A stretch of DNA of 64,000 nucleotides. It comes from an uncultured Synergistales bacterium. GTDB taxonomy: Bacteria > Synergistota > Synergistia > Synergistales > Aminobacteriaceae. Position 1 is the stretch's first letter; the number at the start of each line of letters is the position of its first letter. This document shows, in pieces, positions 36,836-45,257 of this stretch. The stretch spans positions 157,101 through 221,100 of the forward strand of contig CAJOCL010000001.1 of assembly GCA_905233565.1 (NCBI GenBank), written 5' to 3'. The notes under the pieces are model-generated. The model made no database searches. It worked only from the letters and a program-made list of their open reading frames with translations, and was not told the origin of the DNA. The translations under genes and the position numbers were made by a program.

Positions 36836-37315
36836 TTGTACGTACCTGATATAGATTTTCTGACATCAGATGATATTCCTGACATATTAAGAATCAATGC
36901 TGAATCACAATGTTCATGGCCTGAAGAAGTCATAAGGTCAGATCTGAGTGATAATTCAAGCAGCGAGATAACTTACTTGGGGGCTTTCGCTTCAACTGCG
37001 GAGGCTCCCCTTTTAGGCTATGCAGTTTTGGGGCGTGAAAAACGTGAAGGGCTGTTAATGGCTCTCATAGTTGACAGGATATATCAGCGCAGGGGTATAG
37101 GCCGTCAGCTGCTCGTAGCCGTAAGCGACTGTGCAATGTATCTGAAATTCAGAAGGCTTAAGCTGAAAGTCAGGAAATCAAATTCAGCAGCAATATCACT
37201 TTATTCACAGATGTCTTTTGTCGGCGAAACGGTCAGGCGCGGTTATTATTCAAACGGTGAAGACGCCGTAATCATGAGTGCTAAACTTCCGCTGAAAGAG
37301 AGAGCCTTAAATTGA
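36836..37315 (+). CDS. rimI: GNAT acetyltransferase, RimI-like
   Basis: Acetyl-CoA-dependent N-acetyltransferase of 159 residues. 'QRRGIGRQLLVAVSDCA' is the acetyl-CoA pyrophosphate-binding loop. 'LKVRKSNSAAISLYSQMSFVGETVRRGYYSNGEDAVIMSAKL' matches the end of RimI, which acetylates ribosomal protein S18. The start is TTG 36836, four bases after purA. RimI specificity is probable but other protein acetyltransferases share these motifs. Confidence 0.85.
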   Translation: MYVPDIDFLTSDDIPDILRINAESQCSWPEEVIRSDLSDNSSSEITYLGAFASTAEAPLLGYAVLGREKREGLLMALIVDRIYQRRGIGRQLLVAVSDCAMYLKFRRLKLKVRKSNSAAISLYSQMSFVGETVRRGYYSNGEDAVIMSAKLPLKERALN

Positions 37316-37554
37316 GGGTATATATTCCTTTTGATGACGGCTCAAGTGTTTCTTTTGACGGAAAAAGCTTCACGATTCACAGCAAGCCTAAAGATATTGA
37401 TTACGCTGATGACCCGGACGCAGGAAAGCCCAGTAAGGCAGAAGATGCCTGGAACTTGAAATGGACTGAGCTTGTACGTGCGCTTGAAAATGCGTATAAG
37501 CGTCAGGAAAGTATAAAGAAATCGCAGAGCATGAAAAAAATCTACAAGCCTTAG
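37312..37554 (+). CDS. Small protein of unknown function
   Basis: An 80-residue ORF whose TTG start overlaps the rimI stop (TTGA). It has no recognised family. The protein starts with a short beta-like segment (MRVYIPFDDGSSVSFDGKSF), continues through an acidic stretch 'DYADDPDAGKPSKAED', and ends in a basic helix. It lies 38 bp before pyk and moves with the operon. Coding is supported by the overlap, the codon pattern and the lack of an alternative. Confidence 0.65.
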   Translation: MRVYIPFDDGSSVSFDGKSFTIHSKPKDIDYADDPDAGKPSKAEDAWNLKWTELVRALENAYKRQESIKKSQSMKKIYKP

Positions 37555-37592
37555 TGCTGAGATGTCTATAAAATTAGTTAGGAGGAATATAA

Positions 37593-39362
37593 ATGTTTGT
37601 CAAAATCGTATGTACAATCGGTCCGGCCAGTGAAAATTATGACACGTTAAAATCAATGGCAGAAGCCGGAATGAACGTAGCACGCCTGAACTTTTCACAC
37701 GGAGATTACGAAGGCCATGAAAACAAGCTCAATATGATAAGGCTTGTTGAGCGCGACACAGGAAAGCCCATAGCCGCGCTGCTCGACACAAAAGGCCCCG
37801 AAATCCGCACAGGACACATGCAGAACGGTGAAATAATGCTCAATCAGGGTTCTGAAATCGTAATATCTTCATGTGATGAGCCCTTTGAAGGAACGCCCGA
37901 AAGAATATGGGTTAATTACAGGCTCATGGCTCAGGAAGTCAGGCCGGGTCAGAATATCTATATTGATGACGGCGCATTGAATCTCGAAGTCGAAAGAGTA
38001 GAAGGCGATGAAATTACATGTAAAGTCATCGTCGGCGGCTCCCTGAGAAACACAAAAGGCATAAATCTTCCCGGAGCTGATATAACCCTCCCAGCTCTCT
38101 CTGAAAAAGACAGGCAGGATATTTCATGGGGCATTCAGCACGGAATGGAATATCTTGCAGTCTCATTTGTCAAAACAAGACAGGATATTCTTGACGTACG
38201 AAGGCTTGTTCAGGAATACGGTTCAGGCATGAAGATACTTGCGAAAATCGAAACGCGTCAGGCAGTTGATAATTTCGCTGATATTGTTGACGTTGTTGAC
38301 GGCGTTATGGTTGCACGCGGAGATTTAGGGGTTGAAATTGCAACCGAAGATGTCCCGTTAGTCCAGAAAAGAATAATCGAAATGTGCCGCGTAAGGGGAA
38401 AAGCCGTTATCGTTGCAACTCAAATGCTGGATTCAATGATACGCAATCCCAGACCGACACGCGCAGAAGCCAGTGATGTTTCTAATGCCGTTCTTGACGG
38501 TACAGACGCTGTTATGCTTTCAGGCGAAACAGCATCAGGAAAATATCCCGTTGAGGCAGTCAGGACAATGCGGAAGATCGTAGACCGCGCAGAAAAAGAG
38601 CTTCAGATTTGGGGAAATCACAAGAACAATGAGCAGAATCCTCTTGAGCTTGAAGGTATACCCGTCCCCGATGCGGTATCAGGCGCAGCAGTATTAATCG
38701 CAAAACAGATAAAAGCTCCCGCGATAATATCCCTTTCACGTTCAGGATTAACCGCAAAAATGATAAGCAAGCACCGCCCCGAATGCCCGATACTCGGCCT
38801 CACTCCAAGCCAGCAGACATGGCGCGAGCTGGCTTTATGGTGGGGAGTGCAGCCCGTAAGGCTCTCTGAAATGTCCGACATTAACGTTGCAGCCCGCGAG
38901 GCAGTAACAACCTGCGTAAACAAGGGCATTCTTCCTGAAGGTGAACTCGTTGTAATAACTGCGGGCGTTCCCGTAGGCCGTCCCGGTTCAACAAACGTTG
39001 TCGAAGTTCTCACTACAGGGACGATATTATTATCAGGCACCCCTTTATCTCACAAAAACGCAACGGGTAAAGTCTGTATTGCAAGAACTCCAGAAGAGGC
39101 AATCGAAAAGGCAACTCCCGGATGTATTCTCGTTGTCAGGCAGTTAAATGAAGGTTACAGGCCGGTACTGGATAAAGTGGGAGCTGTTCTTTTTGAGAGC
39201 GGATTATTATTCTCTGAAGGAAATTCCCTCGCTATGGATTATAACCTGCCGTGTATTGTCGGTGTTGCTGATGCTTTTTCAACGCTTATGGACGATGATC
39301 TGATTTCGATTGACGGAACTCGCGGCCTTGTTTATCGCGGCTCGGTCAGGCTTGTTGTGTAA
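37593..39362 (+). CDS. pyk: Pyruvate kinase with C-terminal PEP-utilising domain
   Basis: Last step of glycolysis, PEP + ADP to pyruvate + ATP. The 589 residues exceed the 470 of short forms because of an extra C-terminal phosphohistidine-type domain (about 480-589: 'GTPLSHKNATGKVCIARTPEEA' to the end), as in Bacillus. Core motifs are 'KIVCTIGPASENYDTL', 'LDTKGPEIRTG', the catalytic lysine in 'ILAKIET', 'MVARGDLGVEI' and 'MLSGETASGKYP'. In that extra domain the usual catalytic His-containing 'GGxxSH' is replaced by 'GTPLSH'. Translation starts at ATG after TTAGGAGGAATATAA. Confidence 0.96.
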   Translation: MFVKIVCTIGPASENYDTLKSMAEAGMNVARLNFSHGDYEGHENKLNMIRLVERDTGKPIAALLDTKGPEIRTGHMQNGEIMLNQGSEIVISSCDEPFEGTPERIWVNYRLMAQEVRPGQNIYIDDGALNLEVERVEGDEITCKVIVGGSLRNTKGINLPGADITLPALSEKDRQDISWGIQHGMEYLAVSFVKTRQDILDVRRLVQEYGSGMKILAKIETRQAVDNFADIVDVVDGVMVARGDLGVEIATEDVPLVQKRIIEMCRVRGKAVIVATQMLDSMIRNPRPTRAEASDVSNAVLDGTDAVMLSGETASGKYPVEAVRTMRKIVDRAEKELQIWGNHKNNEQNPLELEGIPVPDAVSGAAVLIAKQIKAPAIISLSRSGLTAKMISKHRPECPILGLTPSQQTWRELALWWGVQPVRLSEMSDINVAAREAVTTCVNKGILPEGELVVITAGVPVGRPGSTNVVEVLTTGTILLSGTPLSHKNATGKVCIARTPEEAIEKATPGCILVVRQLNEGYRPVLDKVGAVLFESGLLFSEGNSLAMDYNLPCIVGVADAFSTLMDDDLISIDGTRGLVYRGSVRLVV

Positions 39363-39363
39363 T

Positions 39364-40206
39364 ATGTTCATTAATCTCGTAAATTTCAGAAGCCTGATTG
39401 ACATTGCAATAGTATCATTCATCATATACAGAATATTAGTTCTTCTTGTCGGTACACGTGCCGTCCAGTTATTGAAGGGTCTGTTATTTTTGATATTGCT
39501 GCAATTTGTATCTTCTCTCCTTCATTTCAGGCTTTTAACATGGTTTTTGAGAACTTCCCTTCTTGCCATAGGTATTGCAATCCCGATGGTATTTCAGCCC
39601 GAATTAAGGAAAATGCTCGAGGAAATCGGAAGAGGCCAGTTTTACTCAACAAGCCGGAAAATGTCATCAGACGAGGCAGAAGTAAGAGTAAGTCAGATAA
39701 CAGGAGCATTGAATTACCTGAAAGCCCATAAAATCGGCGCGCTTTTAGTTTTTCAGCAGGATGTCGGACTGGGAGATTACACGCAGACAGCAATACAGTT
39801 ACAGGCAAAAATAACGCAGGAGCTTATAATCTCCATTTTCTGGAAAGATAATCCACTTCATGACGGTGCCGTAATTCTTGACAAATATAATTTAATCGCG
39901 GGGGGCTGTTATCTCCCCTTAGCTGATGCGCCGGAAATCTCAAGATGGTACGGAACAAGGCACAGGGCAGCACTCGGAATCTCAGAAGTCTCTGATGCAA
40001 TTGTATTAATCGTCTCGGAACAGCGCGGAGATATATCGCTGGCAGTTAAGGGCAAACTGTCAAAGAACCTGAAAGAATTTCAGATTGAACGGCTTTTGAA
40101 ACATTATTTTTCAGGCGGTCAGATGTCTGCAAACTGGGGGCAGAGACTGAAGGACATGTTCTGGGTAAAGAACGCGGAACAGGACGCAAGAGGCTTGGTA
40201 AAATGA
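39364..40206 (+). CDS. cdaA: Diadenylate cyclase CdaA (c-di-AMP synthase)
   Basis: Makes cyclic di-AMP from two ATP. Three N-terminal membrane helices (about residues 10-75) precede the DAC domain with the catalytic motifs 'PLHDGAVIL' (DGA) and 'GTRHRAALGISE' (RHR). The track's start lies within pyk; ATG 39364 is one base after the pyk stop and gives the usual N-terminus, 280 residues. It overlaps cdaR by 4 bp. c-di-AMP generally controls potassium and osmolyte transport and wall homeostasis. Confidence 0.95.
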   Translation: MFINLVNFRSLIDIAIVSFIIYRILVLLVGTRAVQLLKGLLFLILLQFVSSLLHFRLLTWFLRTSLLAIGIAIPMVFQPELRKMLEEIGRGQFYSTSRKMSSDEAEVRVSQITGALNYLKAHKIGALLVFQQDVGLGDYTQTAIQLQAKITQELIISIFWKDNPLHDGAVILDKYNLIAGGCYLPLADAPEISRWYGTRHRAALGISEVSDAIVLIVSEQRGDISLAVKGKLSKNLKEFQIERLLKHYFSGGQMSANWGQRLKDMFWVKNAEQDARGLVK

Positions 40207-41450
40207 CCCTATCAAACAAATTAAAGAATCTTGACATGAACGAAATACTCACATCACCGCAGGCATTATGGATAGTTTCCATATTGTCAGCAATATTCAT
40301 GTGGGTATACGTTACGGGGCTTGATGAAAGTTCATACGTTACGCGGAAATTTTCATGTCCTTTGGAATATCGGGGGCTTGACTCGCAGTCAATGCTGAGG
40401 AGCAGGCTTTCAGAGGTTGACATTGAAATTAAAGGCCCTGAAGAAGCTATGATGATGCTTAATTATGACATGGTGCGCGCTTTCGCTGACGCAAGGAATT
40501 TAGTACCCGGAAAAAGATACACTGTTGATATAAACGTTGAAATACCTTCAAATTTAACGCTTATTTCGTGCTTCCCGTCTCAGGCAGTGCTTGACATAGT
40601 GAGGCAGGTAACGCGCTTAATGACCGTTGAGACCGTTCTGCCTGAAAATATTCCTGAAGGCCAATATCTTGAAGGTGTCGAGATAATCCCGAAAGAAGTC
40701 GGCATAAAAGGAGCTGAGGACGATGTAGCAAAGGTCGGGAGCGTCCGTGTTACGCCGTCAGTCGAGGAATTACAGGCAGGGCGTGAAATGCTGATGCCCG
40801 TTAAATTTTCACAGTCTGAGCCGTTCGAGGGGTCTGTAACCATAGAGCCGGCGCAGGTAAGATTTCGCGGAAATCTGGCGCGGGGGCTGCCGAGAAAAAG
40901 AGTTCCCGTTATAGTGAGGCTGGCGGGAAAACTTGACGATGATTACGAAGTTCATTCAACGGTAACTGAGCCTTCAGACGTTCAAATTGAGGGGAAAGCC
41001 GAAGACCTCGCAAAAATTGAAGCGGTAAACACTGAAATTATAAATATTTCAATGATGAACTCTGACGGTACAATGATAGTTCCGCTGAGACAGCCTGATA
41101 TTGACGGGGTATCGCTTGTCAACACGTCATCCGTAAAAGTCAGGCTGCAATTAAGCGAAGTAAGAGCCGAAAAGATGATAGCAAACATCCCCGTAGAGTT
41201 CAGGCAGACCGATACGCCCAATAACTGGCTGTGCAGTCCGCCCAATGTCGCAGTAACGATTGAGAGCAGACCGTCAGCAATAGAAAAATTTGACGCTGGA
41301 AACATGAGGCTTAAAGCGTTTGTAGATATGTCAAATATATTCATGACACCTGCAACTCTTCCTGTCAGGGCAGAGATAAATTCAGGGGACATTTACAGAA
41401 TAGTGAAGATTGAGCCTCAGAATGTAGTTGTCAACAAAATTCAAAAATAA
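40203..41450 (+). CDS. cdaR: YbbR-domain protein CdaR, regulator of CdaA
   Basis: One N-terminal membrane helix ('ALWIVSILSAIFMWVYVTGL') precedes an extracytoplasmic chain of YbbR repeats in 415 residues. Each repeat has the 'VEIKGPEEAM' or 'VQIEGKAEDLAKIEAV' pattern followed by hydrophobic strands. CdaR binds and modulates CdaA in Firmicutes. The glmM that often completes this operon is absent: a weak terminator follows, then the accessory region. Confidence 0.93.
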   Translation: MTLSNKLKNLDMNEILTSPQALWIVSILSAIFMWVYVTGLDESSYVTRKFSCPLEYRGLDSQSMLRSRLSEVDIEIKGPEEAMMMLNYDMVRAFADARNLVPGKRYTVDINVEIPSNLTLISCFPSQAVLDIVRQVTRLMTVETVLPENIPEGQYLEGVEIIPKEVGIKGAEDDVAKVGSVRVTPSVEELQAGREMLMPVKFSQSEPFEGSVTIEPAQVRFRGNLARGLPRKRVPVIVRLAGKLDDDYEVHSTVTEPSDVQIEGKAEDLAKIEAVNTEIINISMMNSDGTMIVPLRQPDIDGVSLVNTSSVKVRLQLSEVRAEKMIANIPVEFRQTDTPNNWLCSPPNVAVTIESRPSAIEKFDAGNMRLKAFVDMSNIFMTPATLPVRAEINSGDIYRIVKIEPQNVVVNKIQK

Positions 41451-41455
41451 AAATT

Positions 41456-41487
41456 TCCCCCCTTGCATATTTTGTGAGGGGGCTTAA
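41456..41487 (+). terminator. Weak terminator-like hairpin after cdaR
   Basis: CCCCCT pairs with AGGGGG around a 13-base loop and is followed by CTTAATTTAT, which is not a good T-run. Confidence 0.5.
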
Positions 41488-41552
41488 TTTATATAATCTG
41501 TGTTATGATAAATTGAGTTTCGTAAAAGTAGGGCGATATTTTTTGCTCTAAT

Positions 41553-43010
41553 ATGTATTTATCAATGTTAGGAGGTTTGCTTTATGAGGCAAAAACATTT
41601 TTCTATTTCCATTATTATGTTCGTATCCTTATTACTTTTTCTGTAACGGTATTAGGAGGGGGGTGTGGTTCATCTACGCATAATATTTCACAAACTCCGA
41701 ACGAAATTTTCTCCGGCACATGGTCAATGACGAGCGGAACCGCGCAAATCACAATGAACGGTGAAACAGACAACCTCACATTTAAAGACTTCGATTTCAA
41801 TTTTTCCAGCTGCGACCTTGAAAGCACCGATGGCACTGCGATTCTCTCTTCGTTCACTATCATGAAGGGGTCTAAGAGCGGCTACATATCAGCATTCTTA
41901 GACAACGAAAATATAATCACTGAACGCAGCGGCGATTTATGGACATTCACAATGGAAGGTGCTAAAACCTTAAGCATGGAGCTTCTATCAGAGACAGAAG
42001 CCAATATCACTGGAGTTATCGATAACGTCATAGATCCTAACGGCGATCCTATAGCCTGTAACGTAAATATACTCATGAAGAAAGATACTGCTTCAACACC
42101 TGCACTTGATGTTGATGGTATACTTCCCGGACTTTGGCAGACAGTTGACTCAAACGGCAAATACTCAGAGAGCGGAGGAACTATGATAATTCAGGGAGAA
42201 GTTCATTCGTTTAATGACGTGTTCTCATTATTACTTTTTGCTAGTGTAGACATTGAGGGTGGAACTACCGATTCTATTATGCAGACCATGGCAAAGTTTT
42301 CAGGTGACAAAATGTCAACACGAATTCTGTTGGGCTTTCCAACTACGTCTAAATTCTCGCGCATGTTCGCAAATATTTATAAATTTGAGCATACTATCGA
42401 CAAGGATCAATTAGAGTTTTACGCGGTGAAGATTAATGACGAGAATACGGCTTCACTCATAATGCATGAAATAGATCAAAGTCCTAATGAGAGTGAAGAT
42501 GCATTCCAGTTTGAAGGACACGCCGTCATGTCACTGCATAAGAAGCCTGATAATATGACCGTAAATCTTAATGATATGGCAGGTTCTGTCTGGAGTGCTC
42601 AGGATGGCAACGCAGCTTTAGTCACTTACACCGCTCCTCTCTCCTATGAAAACACTGTCTCCTCGCATATTGATGAAATTGAAGCTGGTTCATTGAAACT
42701 CACAATCAATAGCGCGGACATTTCTGATAACTCTTTGAACGCCGTACTTACAGGGACTTTGAATAGTGCTGAGGGTACATATGATATAAATAATATACCT
42801 ATGAAATTCCAATGGCTAAAATATTACAATGTGTGGTACGAAAACTCTCATCACGTAGTGAACGGCAAAAGGTATTACGTGTACTCCACACTGTCGCTCT
42901 TGACGGAAGATTCTGCGGTATTAATTGCCCTTTTAATGGAAGATGAGGATACCACTGAAAAACAATATTATATCCACATAGGCTCTACCCTCAAGAAAGA
43001 AAATCAATAA
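41553..43010 (+). CDS. Putative lipoprotein with three repeats; signal peptide split across frames
   Basis: The family is unknown. The body contains three similar modules of 120-145 residues, each opening with a Trp near the start ('GTWSM', 'GLWQT', 'SVWSA') and closing with 'ILMKK', 'SLHKK' or 'STLKK'. This suggests three lipocalin-like beta domains. The track's frame yields 'VLGGGC', a possible lipobox. However, the best ribosome binding site (AGGAGGTTTGCTTT) precedes ATG 41584 in another frame. That frame encodes MRQKHFSISIIMFVSLLLF, then stops at 41643. One missing base near the T5 run at 41636 would join it to the lipobox. It may be a frameshift, a contingency gene or an assembly error. 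Confidence 0.7.
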   Translation: MYLSMLGGLLYEAKTFFYFHYYVRILITFSVTVLGGGCGSSTHNISQTPNEIFSGTWSMTSGTAQITMNGETDNLTFKDFDFNFSSCDLESTDGTAILSSFTIMKGSKSGYISAFLDNENIITERSGDLWTFTMEGAKTLSMELLSETEANITGVIDNVIDPNGDPIACNVNILMKKDTASTPALDVDGILPGLWQTVDSNGKYSESGGTMIIQGEVHSFNDVFSLLLFASVDIEGGTTDSIMQTMAKFSGDKMSTRILLGFPTTSKFSRMFANIYKFEHTIDKDQLEFYAVKINDENTASLIMHEIDQSPNESEDAFQFEGHAVMSLHKKPDNMTVNLNDMAGSVWSAQDGNAALVTYTAPLSYENTVSSHIDEIEAGSLKLTINSADISDNSLNAVLTGTLNSAEGTYDINNIPMKFQWLKYYNVWYENSHHVVNGKRYYVYSTLSLLTEDSAVLIALLMEDEDTTEKQYYIHIGSTLKKENQ

Positions 43011-43033
43011 ACTTCAAGAAAATAATTTCAGCA

Positions 43034-43074
43034 TTAATCCCTTCGAAATATTAACTAATCGGGGGGATTTTTTA
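43034..43074 (+). terminator. Terminator after the putative lipoprotein gene
   Basis: AATCCCTTCG pairs imperfectly with CGGGGGGATT, followed by TTTTTTA. Confidence 0.65.
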
Positions 43075-43102
43075 CTTGTACAACTCATAGTTTGAGGCTC
43101 AT

Positions 43103-43135
43103 ATGAAGAAAAAATTCGTTGCCGGAAAGGGTTTG
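43103..43135 (+). pseudogene. Possible 5' stub of an exported-protein gene cut by the IS element
   Basis: ATGAAGAAAAAATTCGTTGC follows TTGAGGCTCAT and encodes MKKKFVAGKG, the typical start of a signal peptide. The reading frame then runs into the IS256-type end sequence and stops. It looks like a gene start truncated by the insertion. The evidence is short, so this is only a suggestion. Confidence 0.35.
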
Positions 43136-43415
43136 TCAATAGTTTTGTGTAATTAATTTTCATATCCCGAAAACTCTATCAGCTCCGAATAGAATGGCAA
43201 ACTGATTTAGTGCCAGTCCCCAGTTTCTAATCGGCATAGTCCATTTTTTAGCGGCTTTATTTATTGCAAGATACATAATCTTGATTATCGCTTCATCATC
43301 AGGAAAAGCTACTCTATTTTTCGTAACTTTTCTCAACGAGGCGTTCAACGACTCAATAGCGTTAGTTGTATAGATTACACGCCGTATTTCTTCAGGATAT
43401 TTGAAACGCTATAAA
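43129..43415 (-). mobile_element. IS256-family transposase remnant with its terminal sequence
   Basis: The minus strand encodes the C-terminal part of an IS256-type (mutator) transposase: '[22 protein letters not shown]' then '[18 protein letters not shown]' and '[19 protein letters not shown]'. An in-frame TAG lies just before it and the rest of the roughly 400-residue transposase, including the DDE aspartates, is missing. After the stop comes GGGTTTGTCAATAGTTTTGTGTAA (plus strand), the usual look of an IS256-family terminal repeat. Only this end survives, so the element cannot move by itself. Confidence 0.85.
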
Positions 43416-43479
43416 CATCAATAGCTTCTGCGATAATTTCACTCAACATTGTATAAATTCGGCTTCAGAAATTCACAGG

Positions 43480-43748
43480 ACGGAATATCTCTGTTCACGT
43501 TCAATCGGCGTAATTGACCGCGCAATCAACAAAATCTCTTCTCAGCGCGCAAAAATCGGCGCATTCATTAACGGTCTTGAACACACAATGGAAATCTCAC
43601 AAGCGCAGAGAGCAGAATACGCGATGCAGACATGGCCCAAACAATGATGGAATTTGTAAAACTTCAGGTTCTCAATCAGTCCGGTACTTCAATGCTTGCA
43701 CAGGCTAACCAGCTTCCTCAGTCCGTTCTCAGCCTTTTAGGAAGTTAG
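43480..43748 (+). pseudogene. Flagellin 3'-end remnant, frameshifted
   Basis: Two frames together spell a flagellin C-terminal D0/D1 domain. The first gives '[27 protein letters not shown]'; after a frame break near 43620 the second gives '[19 protein letters not shown]' and '[17 protein letters not shown]' to the TAG at 43746-43748. About 15 codons between them are lost or garbled, where flagellins usually have the 'ENL...AAESRIRD' segment. The N-terminal two thirds are missing, next to the IS256 remnant. No other flagellar gene is in the window. Confidence 0.85.
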
Positions 43749-43754
43749 AGGCAA

Positions 43755-43797
43755 AAAAAATACCTCCACTTAACTCAATTTTAAGAGGAGGTATTAA
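43755..43797. terminator. Bidirectional terminator after metK
   Basis: ATACCTCC and GGAGGTAT form a long stem extended by TTAA pairing. On the minus strand it is followed by TTTTTTTT (for metK), on the plus strand by AAATTTTTT. Confidence 0.85.
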
Positions 43798-43809
43798 ATT
43801 TTTTAACTG

Positions 43810-45012
43810 CTAAATTCCCGCAGCTTTTCTTAATGCTTCTGCCCTGTCCGTCTTCTCCCAGCCCGGCAGATTAGGAAGGTCAATCCTTCCCATATGTCCG
43901 TATGCAGCAAGTGCTTTATACTGAGGCTTTCTGAGATCCAGATCCCTGATTATCGCAGCCGGCCTGAAGTCAAAATGTTCACGGAGCAGCACGGCAATTC
44001 TTGAATCGTCAATTTTCCCAGTCCCGAAAGTATTCACGTTAAGCGAAACAGGTTCAGCAACTCCGATCGCATATGCAACCTGTATCTGGCATTCGTCCGC
44101 AATCCCGGCCGCAACTATGTTCTTTGCTGCGTAACGCGTCATGTACGCACCGCTCCTGTCAACTTTCGTCGGGTCTTTCCCTGAAAACGCACCGCCCCCG
44201 TGAGGTATCCAGCCGCCGTAAGTGTCGACAATAATCTTCCGTCCCGTCAATCCTGAGTCAGCCATAGGCCCGCCCTTGACAAATCGCCCTGTAGGATTGA
44301 CAAAAATACGCGTGTTTTCGTCAATTAAATTTGCAGGGACTATAGGTGTTATTACGTGTTCGATTATGTCAGCACGGATACGTTCCAAAGTTGCTTCAGG
44401 GTGGTGCTGTGCCGATATTACGATCGTATCTGCGTGAACTGCCCTGCGGTTTTCGTATTTCAATGATACCTGAGTTTTTCCGTCAGGACGGAGATACGAT
44501 AATGTGCCGTTCTTTCGTACTTTTGTGAGCTGACGCGCCAGTGCATGGGATAAAGCAATCGGCATCGGCATAAATTCTTTTGTCTCGTTCGTTGCGTAAC
44601 CGAACATCATACCCTGATCCCCTGCGCCCGTCTTTGCTATATCCTGCTCCGTTATTGTAGTGTCATCGCGGACCTCAATGGCGTTGTCAACTCCCTGTGC
44701 AATGTCGCCCGATTGTTCGTCTATTGCAGTCAAAACTGCACACGTCTCGCCGTCAAATCCGTATTTCGCCCTCGTGTAACCAATCTCGTTAATCGTATCG
44801 CGTGCAATCTTCGGGATGTCAACATAAGTTTTAGTGCTTATTTCACCCGCAACAACTACAAGCCCCGTTGAAACAAGAACTTCACAGGCAACCCTTCCCA
44901 TCGGGTCATCGCTGAGAATGGCATCAAGAACGGCATCTGAAATCTGATCTGCAACTTTATCGGGGTGTCCTTCCGTTACTGACTCTGACGAAAATATGAA
45001 ACTGTCTGACAT
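43810..45012 (-). CDS. metK: S-adenosylmethionine synthetase
   Basis: Makes SAM from methionine and ATP. The 400 residues are the normal length. Motifs include '[24 protein letters not shown]', '[12 protein letters not shown]', '[31 protein letters not shown]' and the C-terminal 'GHMGR'. The start follows CAGGAGGATTTATAGAAA. The leader carries a SAM-I riboswitch and attenuator, giving direct feedback from the product. metK is transcribed away from the decayed accessory region. Confidence 0.98.
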   Translation of the reverse strand: MSDSFIFSSESVTEGHPDKVADQISDAVLDAILSDDPMGRVACEVLVSTGLVVVAGEISTKTYVDIPKIARDTINEIGYTRAKYGFDGETCAVLTAIDEQSGDIAQGVDNAIEVRDDTTITEQDIAKTGAGDQGMMFGYATNETKEFMPMPIALSHALARQLTKVRKNGTLSYLRPDGKTQVSLKYENRRAVHADTIVISAQHHPEATLERIRADIIEHVITPIVPANLIDENTRIFVNPTGRFVKGGPMADSGLTGRKIIVDTYGGWIPHGGGAFSGKDPTKVDRSGAYMTRYAAKNIVAAGIADECQIQVAYAIGVAEPVSLNVNTFGTGKIDDSRIAVLLREHFDFRPAAIIRDLDLRKPQYKALAAYGHMGRIDLPNLPGWEKTDRAEALRKAAGI

Positions 45013-45053
45013 TTTCTATAAATCCTCCTGTTTAAGATTAATATATAAATACA

Positions 45054-45094
45054 TAAAAAAATGTACCCTCCTGAATAATTCAAGAGAGTACACG
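45054..45094 (-). terminator. Riboswitch-controlled attenuator before metK
   Basis: TGTACTCTCTTG pairs with CAGGAGGGTACA (12 pairs, two of them G-U), followed by TTTTTTT. Its 5' arm (CTCTCTT) can alternatively pair with the purine-rich 3' strand of the aptamer's P1 stem, the usual antiterminator arrangement. Confidence 0.9.
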
Positions 45095-45110
45095 CTGATT
45101 TTTTTGTCCC

Positions 45111-45232
45111 TCTCTCTCATCACTCAGCTTTGACTTGCTGCCGGTATTGGCACCTGTTCTCTGAAAAAATCCAGATTTGACAGGTTGCCGGGCTTCATGG
45201 GGCCGGTCCCTCCGCCTCTCTCGATAAGAGTT
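45111..45232 (-). promoter_or_regulatory. SAM-I riboswitch (S-box) aptamer
   Basis: On the minus strand the leader reads CTCTTATCGAGAGAGGCGG, AGGGACCGGCCCCATGAAGC and CCGGCAACC, the conserved S-box core. CAGGTGCCAATACC and a closing P1 strand GATGAGAG follow. CTCTTATC pairs with GATGAGAG to form P1. High SAM is expected to favour the downstream terminator and lower metK transcription. Confidence 0.95.
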
Positions 45233-45257
45233 ATATTATTTTTTACGGTCTAATATT

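Noticed and set aside
43514-43708. 64-aa ORF on the plus strand
   Set aside because: It reads the wrong frame through the flagellin remnant; the other frames give recognisable flagellin sequence.
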